A stretch of 64,000 bases of DNA from Chitinophaga niabensis. GTDB taxonomy: Bacteria > Bacteroidota > Bacteroidia > Chitinophagales > Chitinophagaceae. The notes under the pieces are model-generated. The model saw nothing but the letters and a program-made list of their open reading frames with translations, was not told the origin of the DNA and ran no database searches. Of this stretch, positions 44,538 to 53,149 are shown piece by piece (positions within the stretch are counted from its first letter, which is position 1; each line of letters opens with the position of its first letter). The position numbers were made by a program, and so were the translations under genes. The DNA lies in the NCBI GenBank assembly GCA_017849435.1, contig JAFIGY010000020.1, forward strand, positions 307,425 to 371,424, read 5' to 3'.

Positions 44538-45442
44538 AACACCGTTTCACCGGTTTAATCTGCGCTGCTACGTTCATCAGTTGCAGCAGCGGAAGGGAAA
44601 AGGTATGGACTGCGCCGGACACCACCGCCATCCCGCGTACCGAAGAAGGTTCGCTGATCAGGTACGGACGGGACCTGTTGAGCAATACCGCCTTTTACCT
44701 CGGGCCGGAAGGTACTGTTGCGCATATCTCCAATGGCATGAGCTGCCAGAACTGCCACCTGGCCGCAGGAACCGTTCCCTGGGGCAACAACTACAGCGCC
44801 GCTGCATCCACCTATCCGAAGTTCCGCGAAAGGAGCGGTACAGTGGAATCGCTTGAGAAAAAGATCAACGACTGCCTGGAACGCAGCCTGAACGGCTCCC
44901 CGCTGGATACCGCCAGTCGCGAGATGCACGCTATGATCGCTTACATGCGGTGGCTGGGTAAAAAAGTGGCCATCAACGTCAAACCCAAAGGCAGCGGCAT
45001 CCTTCGCCTTCCGTTACTGGACCGGGCCGCAGATACCGTCAGGGGAGCGATGGTTTACATGCAACGCTGTAAACAATGCCATGGCAGCAATGGAGAAGGG
45101 CAATGGATGGCGCAACGGCATGCTTTCCTTTATCCGCCGCTGTGGGGGACCGGCAGTTACAATACCGGCGCCGGTATCTACCGGCTTTCCAAACTGGCCG
45201 GTTATGTGAAAGGGAATATGCCGCAGGGCACTACTTATCTGAAAGCAGTGCTTACAGATGAAGAGGCCTGGGATGTTGCGGCTTACATCAATTCAAGGGA
45301 GCGGCCGGTGAGGGACTTCAATAAGGATTGGCCGGACGTCCGCACCAAGCCACCCGATGATCCCTTTGGCCCCTATGCGGATACATTCTCCGAGAACCGG
45401 CATAAATATGGTCCCTGGCAAATAATGCAACTCAAAAACTAA
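44534..45442 (+). CDS. Dihaem cytochrome c, TsdA (thiosulfate dehydrogenase)-like lipoprotein
   Basis: A 302-residue protein, lipobox ending TFISC (Cys17), with two haem c sites: CQNCH (71-75) and CKQCH (179-183). The first half matches TsdA-type cytochromes: GRDLLSNTAFYLGPEG, SNGMSCQNCHLAAG, NDCLERSLNG. Cys114 lies 43 residues after the first haem motif, where TsdA uses a Cys as axial ligand, suggesting high-potential thiosulfate/tetrathionate chemistry or a related sulfur oxidation. It overlaps the preceding DsrE-like gene by 4 bp and is 10 bp before the next DsrE gene. It probably feeds electrons to the respiratory chain from the periplasm. Confidence 0.85.
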   Translation: MKHRFTGLICAATFISCSSGREKVWTAPDTTAIPRTEEGSLIRYGRDLLSNTAFYLGPEGTVAHISNGMSCQNCHLAAGTVPWGNNYSAAASTYPKFRERSGTVESLEKKINDCLERSLNGSPLDTASREMHAMIAYMRWLGKKVAINVKPKGSGILRLPLLDRAADTVRGAMVYMQRCKQCHGSNGEGQWMAQRHAFLYPPLWGTGSYNTGAGIYRLSKLAGYVKGNMPQGTTYLKAVLTDEEAWDVAAYINSRERPVRDFNKDWPDVRTKPPDDPFGPYADTFSENRHKYGPWQIMQLKN

Positions 45443-45452
45443 ACGCTGACAT

Positions 45453-45863
45453 ATGAAAAAGCTGACAATGCTGTTCCTGCTGCTGTGCAGCCTCTCCTCC
45501 TTCGCGCAGCGCAATGATTACAAGGTCATATTCGACGTCACCAGCAAAGATCCGCACAGCCACCAGACCGTGATCCGGGAGATCAACGGGATTAAGGAAC
45601 TGCGGCCGGACGCCAATCTGGAAGTGGCCATTTACAGCGATGCGCTGGATATGGTACTGAAAGACAAATCCAATGTAAGATCGGAACTGGAAGACCTGAT
45701 CAGGAACAAAAAGGCCACGGTCAAGGTTTGCGCCTTCACCATGAAACGAAATCATGTAGAGGCCGACCAGTTGATACCCGGTGTAAAAATGGTGCCGGAT
45801 GCAATCTACGAGATCATCACCCGGCAGAAAGAAGGATGGGGCTACATCAAGGTAGCGCAATAA
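45453..45863 (+). CDS. Periplasmic DsrE-family protein
   Basis: A 136-residue protein with a signal peptide (KKLTMLFLLLCSLSSFA-QR) and a DsrE/DsrF-like fold: YKVIFDVTSKDP, LEVAIYSDALDMVLKD, then TVKVCAFTMKR with a candidate sulfur-carrying Cys, and PGVKMVPDAIYEIITRQ. It closes the Tat-DsrE/cytochrome operon, 10 bp downstream of the cytochrome gene and convergent with fabF 6 bp later. Its role as a sulfur carrier or sensor is inferred from family and context. Confidence 0.85.
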   Translation: MKKLTMLFLLLCSLSSFAQRNDYKVIFDVTSKDPHSHQTVIREINGIKELRPDANLEVAIYSDALDMVLKDKSNVRSELEDLIRNKKATVKVCAFTMKRNHVEADQLIPGVKMVPDAIYEIITRQKEGWGYIKVAQ

Positions 45864-45869
45864 AGAAAG

Positions 45870-47111
45870 TTATATCGCCCTGAACACCACGATGCCGTTA
45901 TGGCCTCCGAATCCGAATGTGTTGCTCATGGCCACCTTCACTTTTTTCTCCATCGCTGTGGATAGTACGATCTGCAGGCGGGAAGGAATTGCCGGATCCA
46001 CTTTTGTGGTGTTGATCGTAGGAGGAATAATACCATGCTTTACACTCATCACGCTGGCGATGGCTTCAATAGCACCGGCCGCACCCAACAGGTGACCGGT
46101 CATGGACTTGGTGGCGCTGATGTGCAGATGATCCGCCTGATCCCCAAAGAGCCGGTGAATGGCGGTGGTCTCGCTCAGATCACCCACCGGTGTTGAAGTG
46201 GCATGTGCATTCAGATAGGATACCTCCTCCCGGTTCAACCCCGCATCCTCCAAAGCCAGTTGCATGGCGCGCAGCGCTCCCGCTCCTTCCGGATGGGTAG
46301 CGGTCATATGATAAGCATCCGCCGTCATGGCTGCTCCGGCCACTTCCGCATAGATCTTCGCTCCACGCGCTTTGGCATGCTCATATTCTTCCAGCACCAG
46401 TACCCCGGCTCCTTCGCCCATCACAAACCCGTCCCGCTCCACATCAAACGGCCGGGAAGCGAGAGCCGGCGCATCGTTGCGGGTAGACATCGCCTTCATG
46501 GCGCAAAAGCCGCCAACGGATGCCGGCGTCACCGGCGCTTCCGATCCACCCGTGATCATCACCTTCGCCTTACCCAAACGGATATACGTTAATGCATCCA
46601 TGATAGCCGTATTCGAAGTAGCACAAGCGGACACTGTAGTATAGTTGATGCCCATCAGCCCGTATTTCATGGAAATCAGGCCCGGAGCCATATTGCTGAT
46701 CAGTTTGGGTACGAAGTAAGGACTGAAACGCGGATGATATCCGTTGTTCACATATTCCGTTACCTGCTCTTCAAAGGTTTGCATACCGCCCTGGCCGGAT
46801 CCCCAGATCACGCCCGTGTCGAAGGGGTCCATCTTACTGAAATCCAGTCCCGCGTCCTGCACCGCCTGTTCTGCGGTTACGAGGGCGTATTGGGTGAAGG
46901 GGTCTGTTTTGCGCACATCCGCCTTATCCAGCAGGGCATTCGCATCAAAGCCTTTCAGCTCGCAGGCGAAGCGTGTTCTGAATTCAGCGGCTTTAAAGCG
47001 GGTAATATCCGCTGCGCCGCTTTTACCGGCAACAAGGTTTTCCCAGAAAGAAGGTACATCATTGCCAATCGGTGTCAACGCCCCGAGGCCGGTTACGACA
47101 ACTCTTTTCAT
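45870..47111 (-). CDS. fabF: Beta-ketoacyl-ACP synthase II
   Basis: A 413-residue cytosolic thiolase-fold enzyme that condenses malonyl-ACP with acyl-ACP in fatty-acid elongation. Catalytic Cys163 is in TVSACATSN, with the two His in NAHATSTPVGD and SMTGHLLGAAGA. Length and motifs match FabF. It starts 14 bp after the TetR gene, so both are in one operon. A FabF paired with its own TetR regulator, rather than in the acpP-fabF operon, suggests a conditional or secondary copy. Confidence 0.94.
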   Translation of the reverse strand: MKRVVVTGLGALTPIGNDVPSFWENLVAGKSGAADITRFKAAEFRTRFACELKGFDANALLDKADVRKTDPFTQYALVTAEQAVQDAGLDFSKMDPFDTGVIWGSGQGGMQTFEEQVTEYVNNGYHPRFSPYFVPKLISNMAPGLISMKYGLMGINYTTVSACATSNTAIMDALTYIRLGKAKVMITGGSEAPVTPASVGGFCAMKAMSTRNDAPALASRPFDVERDGFVMGEGAGVLVLEEYEHAKARGAKIYAEVAGAAMTADAYHMTATHPEGAGALRAMQLALEDAGLNREEVSYLNAHATSTPVGDLSETTAIHRLFGDQADHLHISATKSMTGHLLGAAGAIEAIASVMSVKHGIIPPTINTTKVDPAIPSRLQIVLSTAMEKKVKVAMSNTFGFGGHNGIVVFRAI

Positions 47112-47125
47112 ATGGTTCGGATCAT

Positions 47126-47677
47126 TTATTTCAAATCTTTTAATACTCTTTCACTGATGCGGTTGAATACGGATGGTCCCAATACCCGCGATAAAAGCAG
47201 GGAAGACTGCAGATTGGTCATGATCAGCAGCGCCCTGTCGTAAGCATGCCCTTCAAAACGCAGCAGCTTCTTCCGCCTTCCTTTCTCCAGTTTTTCCGCG
47301 AGCCAGTCCAGCATTTCATTCCCCATCTGTTGCAGCTTCTTTTGCATCGGCGCGGAAAGGGTTTCGAAATCCGGCGCAAGGGAACCCATCAGGCATACCA
47401 TCCCGTTCTTGTTGTGCTTTTGAAAAACCTCCACCAGCTTCATGATCTGTTTATCCTCCGGCAAACCTTTCCATTTCTCCACGTTCTCTGCAAATTTTTC
47501 CAGCTCACATCCGATCACTTCCGTTCCCAGGTCTGATTTCGCGGGGAAGTGATAATGTACCGCCGCATTCCGTATCTCCAGGGGATCGGAAATATCTTTA
47601 TAACTAAAGGCATTGAAGCCTTTCTTTCTCACGAGCTGACCGGCCAGGGCTACGATCTTTTCTTTTGTTTCAGACAT
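47126..47677 (-). CDS. TetR/AcrR-family regulator
   Basis: A 183-residue regulator. The N-terminal HTH (1-50) reads KIVALAGQLVRKKGFNAFSY, then IRNAAVHYHFPAKSDL, typical of TetR. The C-terminal domain (about 75-180) is a TetR_C-like ligand domain. It is upstream of and 14 bp from fabF. Its start is only 14 bp from a palindrome and a -7 element, so it likely represses its own operon, with a fatty-acyl or lipid-like ligand as a guess. Confidence 0.92.
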   Translation of the reverse strand: MSETKEKIVALAGQLVRKKGFNAFSYKDISDPLEIRNAAVHYHFPAKSDLGTEVIGCELEKFAENVEKWKGLPEDKQIMKLVEVFQKHNKNGMVCLMGSLAPDFETLSAPMQKKLQQMGNEMLDWLAEKLEKGRRKKLLRFEGHAYDRALLIMTNLQSSLLLSRVLGPSVFNRISERVLKDLK

Positions 47678-47684
47678 GACATTG

Positions 47685-47692
47685 CAAATATA
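47685..47692 (-). promoter_or_regulatory. -7 element of tetR-fabF operon
   Basis: TATATTTG (minus strand) matches TAnnTTTG exactly and overlaps the edge of the operator palindrome by two bases. Only seven bases separate it from the ATG, so the transcript leader would be a few bases at most. Confidence 0.6.
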
Positions 47693-47714
47693 CTTACTTA
47701 TAGATAAGTAAGTA
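47691..47714. promoter_or_regulatory. TetR operator palindrome
   Basis: TACTTACTTA-TAGA-TAAGTAAGTA has 10-bp arms in perfect inverted repeat, plus two more matching bases. It overlaps the -7 element and fills the promoter spacer upstream of tetR, where bound repressor would block polymerase. Confidence 0.8.
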
Positions 47715-47814
47715 ATATTTTTTATCTTCCTGATCCTGCAATCAAACGACCGTTCTACTTTTGTGATGCGGAGACATCAATACCTCGTCCACACATGGCC
47801 CCGGATCCCGCGGG

Positions 47815-49146
47815 CTATTTCCGCTTCGCGCCTCTCGTTTTCGGCTTCCCGTATTTCAGCCGCATTTTGTCAGCATGACTGATCTTCACATTCACCTTCC
47901 GGTTCCTGGCTGATTTCTCATGGAATGCAGCGCCCGCGCCTTCGCGCTTCGGGGTCTTCAACACAATGTTGGGCACAACAAATTTGGGGTCCTCTTCTTC
48001 CGTCAATTTATCGGAGATCACGAGGTCGTGAGGGAGCGGGGTTACAGGAACGATATAATTCATCAGGCTTTCTGTTTTATCAAAGAAAGCCTGTTCTTTT
48101 TCTGTTATAAAGCTGATGGCAATACCCGGCCGGTCCTGGCGTCCGGTGCGTCCGATGCGGTGAATATAAGCTTCCGGCGTTTCAGGCATATCGAAATTGA
48201 TCACATGCGTAACTTCGGCGATATCCAGTCCGCGGGCCAGAATGTCCGTGGCAATAATGAAATGATAAACACCTTCCTGGAACTTGCGCACCGTATCAAA
48301 ACGGCGGTTCTGTTCCTTGTTCGAGTGGATCACACCGATCTTTCCCGGCATATCTTTTTCAAGCTGCTCAAACAATTGATCCGCCAGCTGTTTGGTGGAT
48401 ACGAATATCAGCACTTTCGTCATTTCTGCTTCCCGGTTGATCAGCAGCTCAAGGAGATTCACCTTGGTGTAGAAATTCGGGACCTTGTATACGGATTGCC
48501 GGATATTGGTCAGGGGCGTGCCTGTGGGTGCGGCTTCTATTATGGCAGGATCATTGAAGTAAGTGCTCATCAAAGCTTCCACATCAGGCGTGATGGTGGC
48601 AGAGAACATCAGGTTCTGGCGCTTTTGCGGCAGCAGGTCCAGGATATTGCGGAGCTGCGTGCGGAATCCGAGGTTCAGCATTTCATCCATTTCATCGATC
48701 ACCAGTTTTTTGACGGCTTTCAGCTTGAGGGCGCCACTCATGACGATATCTACCAGCCTTCCCGGTGTGGCTACCACTACATCCAGTTTGCCGGATGCCA
48801 CTTCCATCTGCGGGTTCATATTCACACCGCCGTAAAAGCCTGCCACTGCAAGGCTCATGTAAGTGCCCAGCTGCTGCACCGCTTCCACCACCTGCGTTAC
48901 CAGTTCCCGCGTAGGTACAAGGATCAGTATCTGCGGGTTCCGGTCTTTCGTAAAGGTCCATTGCCGCAGGCAGGGCAAAAGGTATGCAAAGGTTTTACCC
49001 GTACCGGTTTGCGCAATACCGCATACATCCCGGCCTGACATGATCACAGAGAAGGCCTTCTGCTGGATGGTGGTAGGCGTGGTGAAGTTCAGGTCCTTCA
49101 ATGCAGCCATCAAAGGTTTGTTCAGGTTGAGTTCCTCAAAAGTCAT
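47815..49146 (-). CDS. DEAD-box RNA helicase
   Basis: A 443-residue RhlE/DbpA-like helicase. Q motif TPTTIQQKAF, motif I AQTGTGKT, motif Ia PTRELV, motif II VIDEMDEML, motif III SATI, motif V ARGLDI, motif VI HRIGRTGR. Motif II is DEMD rather than DEAD. A basic C-terminal tail ends KPKTRGAKRK, typical of RNA-binding helicase tails. The ATG at 49146 gives the family N-terminus MTFEELNLNKPL; the longer upstream frame is not needed. It unwinds structured RNA in ribosome assembly or mRNA decay. Confidence 0.92.
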   Translation of the reverse strand: MTFEELNLNKPLMAALKDLNFTTPTTIQQKAFSVIMSGRDVCGIAQTGTGKTFAYLLPCLRQWTFTKDRNPQILILVPTRELVTQVVEAVQQLGTYMSLAVAGFYGGVNMNPQMEVASGKLDVVVATPGRLVDIVMSGALKLKAVKKLVIDEMDEMLNLGFRTQLRNILDLLPQKRQNLMFSATITPDVEALMSTYFNDPAIIEAAPTGTPLTNIRQSVYKVPNFYTKVNLLELLINREAEMTKVLIFVSTKQLADQLFEQLEKDMPGKIGVIHSNKEQNRRFDTVRKFQEGVYHFIIATDILARGLDIAEVTHVINFDMPETPEAYIHRIGRTGRQDRPGIAISFITEKEQAFFDKTESLMNYIVPVTPLPHDLVISDKLTEEEDPKFVVPNIVLKTPKREGAGAAFHEKSARNRKVNVKISHADKMRLKYGKPKTRGAKRK

Positions 49147-49149
49147 ATG

Positions 49150-49157
49150 CAAAAGTA
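49150..49157 (-). promoter_or_regulatory. -7 element abutting helicase start
   Basis: TACTTTTG (minus strand) is an exact TAnnTTTG and is separated from the ATG at 49146 by only CAT, so the predicted transcript is leaderless. The -33 region shows no TTTG. Confidence 0.5.
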
Positions 49158-49252
49158 GGCTATTCCTGCAACTTCCTTTTCCCGCCCCGCTACAGGGAAT
49201 GATAAAAAAGATGTAAATTGATCGTTCGATCATCCCTAAACCAATTTATGCC

Positions 49253-50065
49253 ATGTTTAAACATTGTTTTCTTCTCCTTTTTAGCATCAGCGCTTTCATA
49301 GCCTGTAAAAAATCCAAAACTCCCACTCCTGCAGACCTTCCCCCTACACTGGACAGTGCGAGGGTGTATTATATGGTCACAGATGCGCGGCTCTCCAACA
49401 CATCGATCATGGGGATCACCGGTGATGCTCATTTCACGTATGAGAACGGCAGGATCATCCGGCGGACCGGCGGACATCTTCCCCTCCCCCCTGCCGGTGT
49501 GGTGCCCGGCCCCTACACGAAAGAGATATATGATGTTGTACAATATCAGCCTGATAAGATATTTATGGAAACCAAAACGGAACTGGCAGGCTATAACATC
49601 GCCAGCAAACGGGAGCTCCTCCTTGAAAACGGACGGCTGAAGAAAAAGATATATACGGACAATCGGGATAACAGAAAAGATACGGTGATGTATCTCTATG
49701 ATAACAACAACCGCATCCAGCGAAGGGAAATGCGCAATGCCTATGAAACCTTCATACAGGTATTCTCCTTTGACGGTAACGGCAACCTGCAATCCGTGCG
49801 GTCTACTTCCACCCCCGCCGGTGCCGGCGATCCCTCCGTCATCATAGAGGAAACTTTCCAGAACTATGATAACCGGCCTAACCCGCTGAAAGGATACTGG
49901 ATGTGGGATGATATGTACTACCGGAGCCTGTCTGTCAATAATTTCGCCAAATACAACATGCGGAAAACAATCGCGAACGGCACTCTGGGCGGGAATTCGG
50001 AGGCGAGAGAAACGGTGTGGCAGCTCAGGCTGGATGCGAAAGGGAATGTGGACTTTTCAAATTAA
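49253..50065 (+). CDS. Hypothetical lipoprotein
   Basis: A 270-residue protein with a lipoprotein signal peptide (FLLLFSISAFIAC, Cys18, followed by KKSKTPTP). The mature part is beta-rich and contains repeats of the type found in RHS-like or beta-propeller lipoproteins of Bacteroidota: FTYENGRIIRR, ELLLENGRLKKKIY, YLYDNNNRIQRREM and FSFDGNGNLQSVR. These D-x-N-G-N/R turns suggest a beta-rich fold such as DUF4595-like. Function unknown; monocistronic with its own terminator. Confidence 0.75.
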   Translation: MFKHCFLLLFSISAFIACKKSKTPTPADLPPTLDSARVYYMVTDARLSNTSIMGITGDAHFTYENGRIIRRTGGHLPLPPAGVVPGPYTKEIYDVVQYQPDKIFMETKTELAGYNIASKRELLLENGRLKKKIYTDNRDNRKDTVMYLYDNNNRIQRREMRNAYETFIQVFSFDGNGNLQSVRSTSTPAGAGDPSVIIEETFQNYDNRPNPLKGYWMWDDMYYRSLSVNNFAKYNMRKTIANGTLGGNSEARETVWQLRLDAKGNVDFSN

Positions 50066-50071
50066 AAGACG

Positions 50072-50104
50072 GAGGGTGTATCCTTCGTTATAGGATACAC
50101 CCTC
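50072..50104 (+). terminator. Intrinsic terminator
   Basis: GAGGGTGTATCCT pairs with AGGATACACCCTC (13 bp, 7-base loop), followed by TTTC. It lies between convergent genes and may stop both. Confidence 0.85.
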
Positions 50105-50122
50105 TTTCTATACAAATATTTT

Positions 50123-51319
50123 TTACTTCAGATCCACCGGAATGAACACCAGCGGCGTTGGCAGGCAGGATGCGCCCGGCGGTGAATACGTCAGGCGGAT
50201 CGTTTGTTCCTCTCCGTTAGCTGCCGGCTCAAACACCTGCACCAGTATTGCCTCAGGTGCTTTCTTCGTGATCAGGCGATCGCTGGGCAGCTGAATGATC
50301 CCTTCCTTGAATTTTCCTTTGCTCACCACCATGGTATTGGCCATGCCGCCACACCACTGGCCATTGTCGCTGCGGGAATTCCAGGTAACCAGTGCCAGCC
50401 CTTTCCCGTCCGTGCTTTTCCACTTCATCTCGATCTGGTACATCACGCCGTAGTTACCGGCCAGCTTCGCCACGTCCGGGAAATTCTTTTCTTTTCCAAG
50501 TACCCATGGGTCGAGGTCGCCATCCGCTACAATAATCTCCTTCACCCCTTCTTTCGTATCCAGCACCCCATCCGTGATTACACGGTAATTGCTGACACCG
50601 AATACACCGCGACCAGCGCCACTATGGCCTTTCGGCGGCAATATGGTCTTAATCCTTTGCAGTGCCTTCGGCCCGGAGACAGCCGGATCCGTTTGGAGCA
50701 CACTGATCTCACCCGGCTGGTCAATCGTGAATTCATAAAAACCATGCACCAGTTCATCATACTTCACCACATATTTTTCCAGTTGTTCATCAATGGAAAT
50801 CACCTGACCGGGTTTCACCGTTCTGATCACATTGGAGGGCACAGAAGCGAAATAATCTGCCAGCCCCTGTTTTCCGATCTGATAATAATTGGTACTGGGT
50901 TTTTGAGAAGCATATTTCAACATGCGGATGTGCATGTCTCCCGTACCGGTATTCCGGATCACGGCCGTGATCTTGCGATCTATTTTCGCAGGTTCCTTTA
51001 CTCCATTCACATTATAAACATACAACCTCACAGATCCCGGCTGTACAGGCTCCTGCAGGGCAATTGCCTCCGGCACGCGGATGTATTCCGGATCATCGGA
51101 GATGATATGCTGCGGTCCCGGCAGCACAATCTTCCGGTAGCCGATGTTCGGGATCCCTTTTTCGGAAAGAAAATCCGGCAGCTCTACAATACTGCCCTGC
51201 TTCGTTTTCAGAATAGCGCTGTTCAGTTCAGGCTTTAGCGTTACCTGCCCCTGTGCGCCTGCGCAGAAGGCCGCAAGCGTACCCGTGAGCAGTAACAGTT
51301 TCCAGTTTGGTTGCTTCAT
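50123..51319 (-). CDS. Secreted hypothetical protein
   Basis: A 398-residue protein with a signal peptide (LLLLTGTLAAFCAGAQG-QV). I do not recognise the family. It has several beta-rich segments (VRLYVYNVNGVKEPAKIDRK, YVVKYDELVHGFYEFTI, YGVMYQIEMKWKSTDGKG) and two Cys (GQWCGG and ASCLP). Both the length and order are compatible with two beta-sandwich domains, possibly polysaccharide-related given the neighbouring glycosidases. The upstream gene on the same strand (GH71/99-like) ends 108 bp away. Confidence 0.65.
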   Translation of the reverse strand: MKQPNWKLLLLTGTLAAFCAGAQGQVTLKPELNSAILKTKQGSIVELPDFLSEKGIPNIGYRKIVLPGPQHIISDDPEYIRVPEAIALQEPVQPGSVRLYVYNVNGVKEPAKIDRKITAVIRNTGTGDMHIRMLKYASQKPSTNYYQIGKQGLADYFASVPSNVIRTVKPGQVISIDEQLEKYVVKYDELVHGFYEFTIDQPGEISVLQTDPAVSGPKALQRIKTILPPKGHSGAGRGVFGVSNYRVITDGVLDTKEGVKEIIVADGDLDPWVLGKEKNFPDVAKLAGNYGVMYQIEMKWKSTDGKGLALVTWNSRSDNGQWCGGMANTMVVSKGKFKEGIIQLPSDRLITKKAPEAILVQVFEPAANGEEQTIRLTYSPPGASCLPTPLVFIPVDLK

Positions 51320-51426
51320 AAATTATTCAAGTTTGGCTGTTTAACGTGGTAAGTGCAAATATTTAAAATATCATCCAAACTTAATAATTTATTTTATTAA
51401 CTATAGTATGTTTTTAAAAATTATAT

Positions 51427-53139
51427 TTAATCTGATAAGATGGCAATATCGTCAATATAGGCGGCGATATCACCCGTATCTTTAGCGGAACCGCTACTGA
51501 TCACGATCTGGCGGATTGTTTTACCGGCCATCCATTGCCCGATATCACAAACGGTTTCCCGCCAGGTATTCACCGTTCCCCGGGCGGTTCCCGGCTGCAT
51601 ACGCTTTCCTTCCCGGTCTTTTGCGCCGGATCGATGGAGCGTACTGCCATCCGTTGCCACAAGATCCACGGACACATAACGGGAACGCTCATTCGCTGGA
51701 TAGGCCCAGAAGCTGAGGCGGGTGGTAGCTACAACAGGAATATGCACTTCAAACGCCCGGAAACTACCGGTGCCGGTTATACGAATAGCTGCGCGTCCTG
51801 TTTTGCTCACTTCTCCGGTCACAACGCGGCAATGCGAACTATCTGTAAAAGCGGGCAGCGCATCGTACCCGGCTTCCAGACTGCTGCGGAACCATACGGG
51901 CCCTGCCGAATAAGGGATCGTTACATGTGGGGTCAGGGGCGCTTCGCCTTTCAACACCCTCGTAGCCAGGCCCGCCAGTCGCAGGTAAAAATCAGCAGAG
52001 AGATAAGTACCATCCGCACTGCTGGTAAGGAAATACTGATCCCGCGGCACGGCCAGATAACTATCCGCCATTTTCAAAATGTTCGTGCCTTCATCGAATT
52101 CATCGAACATCGCGATATAAGCAGTATTTAATCCAAGCTGTTTTACATTGTACAATTGCCGCCAGAAGAACGCACCTTTATTGCGCGGGATGTGATTGGC
52201 CTTCCCGCCGTTCCAGTTACTCCACGCGAAGCCGGAAAACAATACCGGCTGGTAATCGATATGATGTTCCTTGCAGTAAGCCAGGTCAGGAACGAGCGAT
52301 CGTTCTTTAAAACGATCCGCTCCCGTGCTGTCTCCAAAACGCCCTACAGACCAGGGTGACAGCATATCGAATGCATCATATACCTTCCCGTAATCCGCAT
52401 AGGAATCAACTGTTCCGGTGCGCCAGTTGGTGGGCACGCCACCGATAATATAATAGCCCTTATTTTTTAACCACCGGATCATGGCAAAACTTTCCGATGG
52501 CGTATCCGGCCGGTGATTGAACCCGAACCCCCAGATGCAGATCACGGGTTTGCCCTGCTGATGCGCATAGTAAGGCGATTGCAATACCTGCAGGTCGTTC
52601 TCGATATGCAGCCAGTCGTTCATGAAAAGAGCGGTATCGTTCCCACTCATATCGTACATGATATAAAAGCTGCGCTGATATTTTTCGGCAGCACGGCGGA
52701 TGCGGCAGGTGATACTGTCGCGATTGGCTTTGAGCGCAGGGTTGCGGGTTTCACCAAGAAAACGTTGCAGTGCCACACCATCGATCCCATATTGCTGCAT
52801 CCATTTGAAATGCAGATCGATCGTGGCTTCAGGCCAGGAAGAAAACAAGCGTGCCGGTGCCCCGTTGTTCAGATCTCCTAACGCTGTCTGATGCAATACG
52901 GTTTCGGGATATTCGCTTACATCGGGATATACTTCAAAAGTGATGCGGCCGGGGGCGGGGTTTCGCCCCGACCAGTGCTTCCAGCCTGCCACAGGCGAGC
53001 CGTCCTCTGCGCAGTTGAACCATCCCTGATAACCGCAGATCACTTTCCCCGTAACAGACCGGGCTGCCGGCGCCACCTGGGCCGTCAGCATCCGGTAACT
53101 GCACAGCGTCACACACAGCAATGCCAGTTTCTTTTTCAT
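51427..53139 (-). CDS. Glycoside hydrolase family 71/99-like protein
   Basis: A 570-residue secreted protein from ATG 53139 (signal peptide KLALLCVTLCSYRMLTA-QV; the longer frame adds 24 unlikely residues). The N-terminal domain (about 25-400) has VTGKVICGYQGWFNC, YGIDGVALQRFLGE, SFYIMYDMSG, PVICIWGFGF and MFDEFDEGTN, the TIM-barrel pattern of GH71/99-like enzymes (alpha-1,3-glucanase or endo-alpha-mannosidase types). The C-terminal part (about 430-570) is a jelly-roll, probably carbohydrate-binding. The gene starts 10 bp after GH92, so they form an operon acting on alpha-mannan or alpha-glucan, such as fungal or glycoprotein material. Confidence 0.85.
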   Translation of the reverse strand: MKKKLALLCVTLCSYRMLTAQVAPAARSVTGKVICGYQGWFNCAEDGSPVAGWKHWSGRNPAPGRITFEVYPDVSEYPETVLHQTALGDLNNGAPARLFSSWPEATIDLHFKWMQQYGIDGVALQRFLGETRNPALKANRDSITCRIRRAAEKYQRSFYIMYDMSGNDTALFMNDWLHIENDLQVLQSPYYAHQQGKPVICIWGFGFNHRPDTPSESFAMIRWLKNKGYYIIGGVPTNWRTGTVDSYADYGKVYDAFDMLSPWSVGRFGDSTGADRFKERSLVPDLAYCKEHHIDYQPVLFSGFAWSNWNGGKANHIPRNKGAFFWRQLYNVKQLGLNTAYIAMFDEFDEGTNILKMADSYLAVPRDQYFLTSSADGTYLSADFYLRLAGLATRVLKGEAPLTPHVTIPYSAGPVWFRSSLEAGYDALPAFTDSSHCRVVTGEVSKTGRAAIRITGTGSFRAFEVHIPVVATTRLSFWAYPANERSRYVSVDLVATDGSTLHRSGAKDREGKRMQPGTARGTVNTWRETVCDIGQWMAGKTIRQIVISSGSAKDTGDIAAYIDDIAILSD

Positions 53140-53149
53140 GCCATTGATT

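Noticed and set aside
47756-47763. TACTTTTG on the plus strand near 47.76 kb
   Set aside because: An exact -7 match but followed only by a 38-codon frame running antisense into the helicase gene; probably chance.
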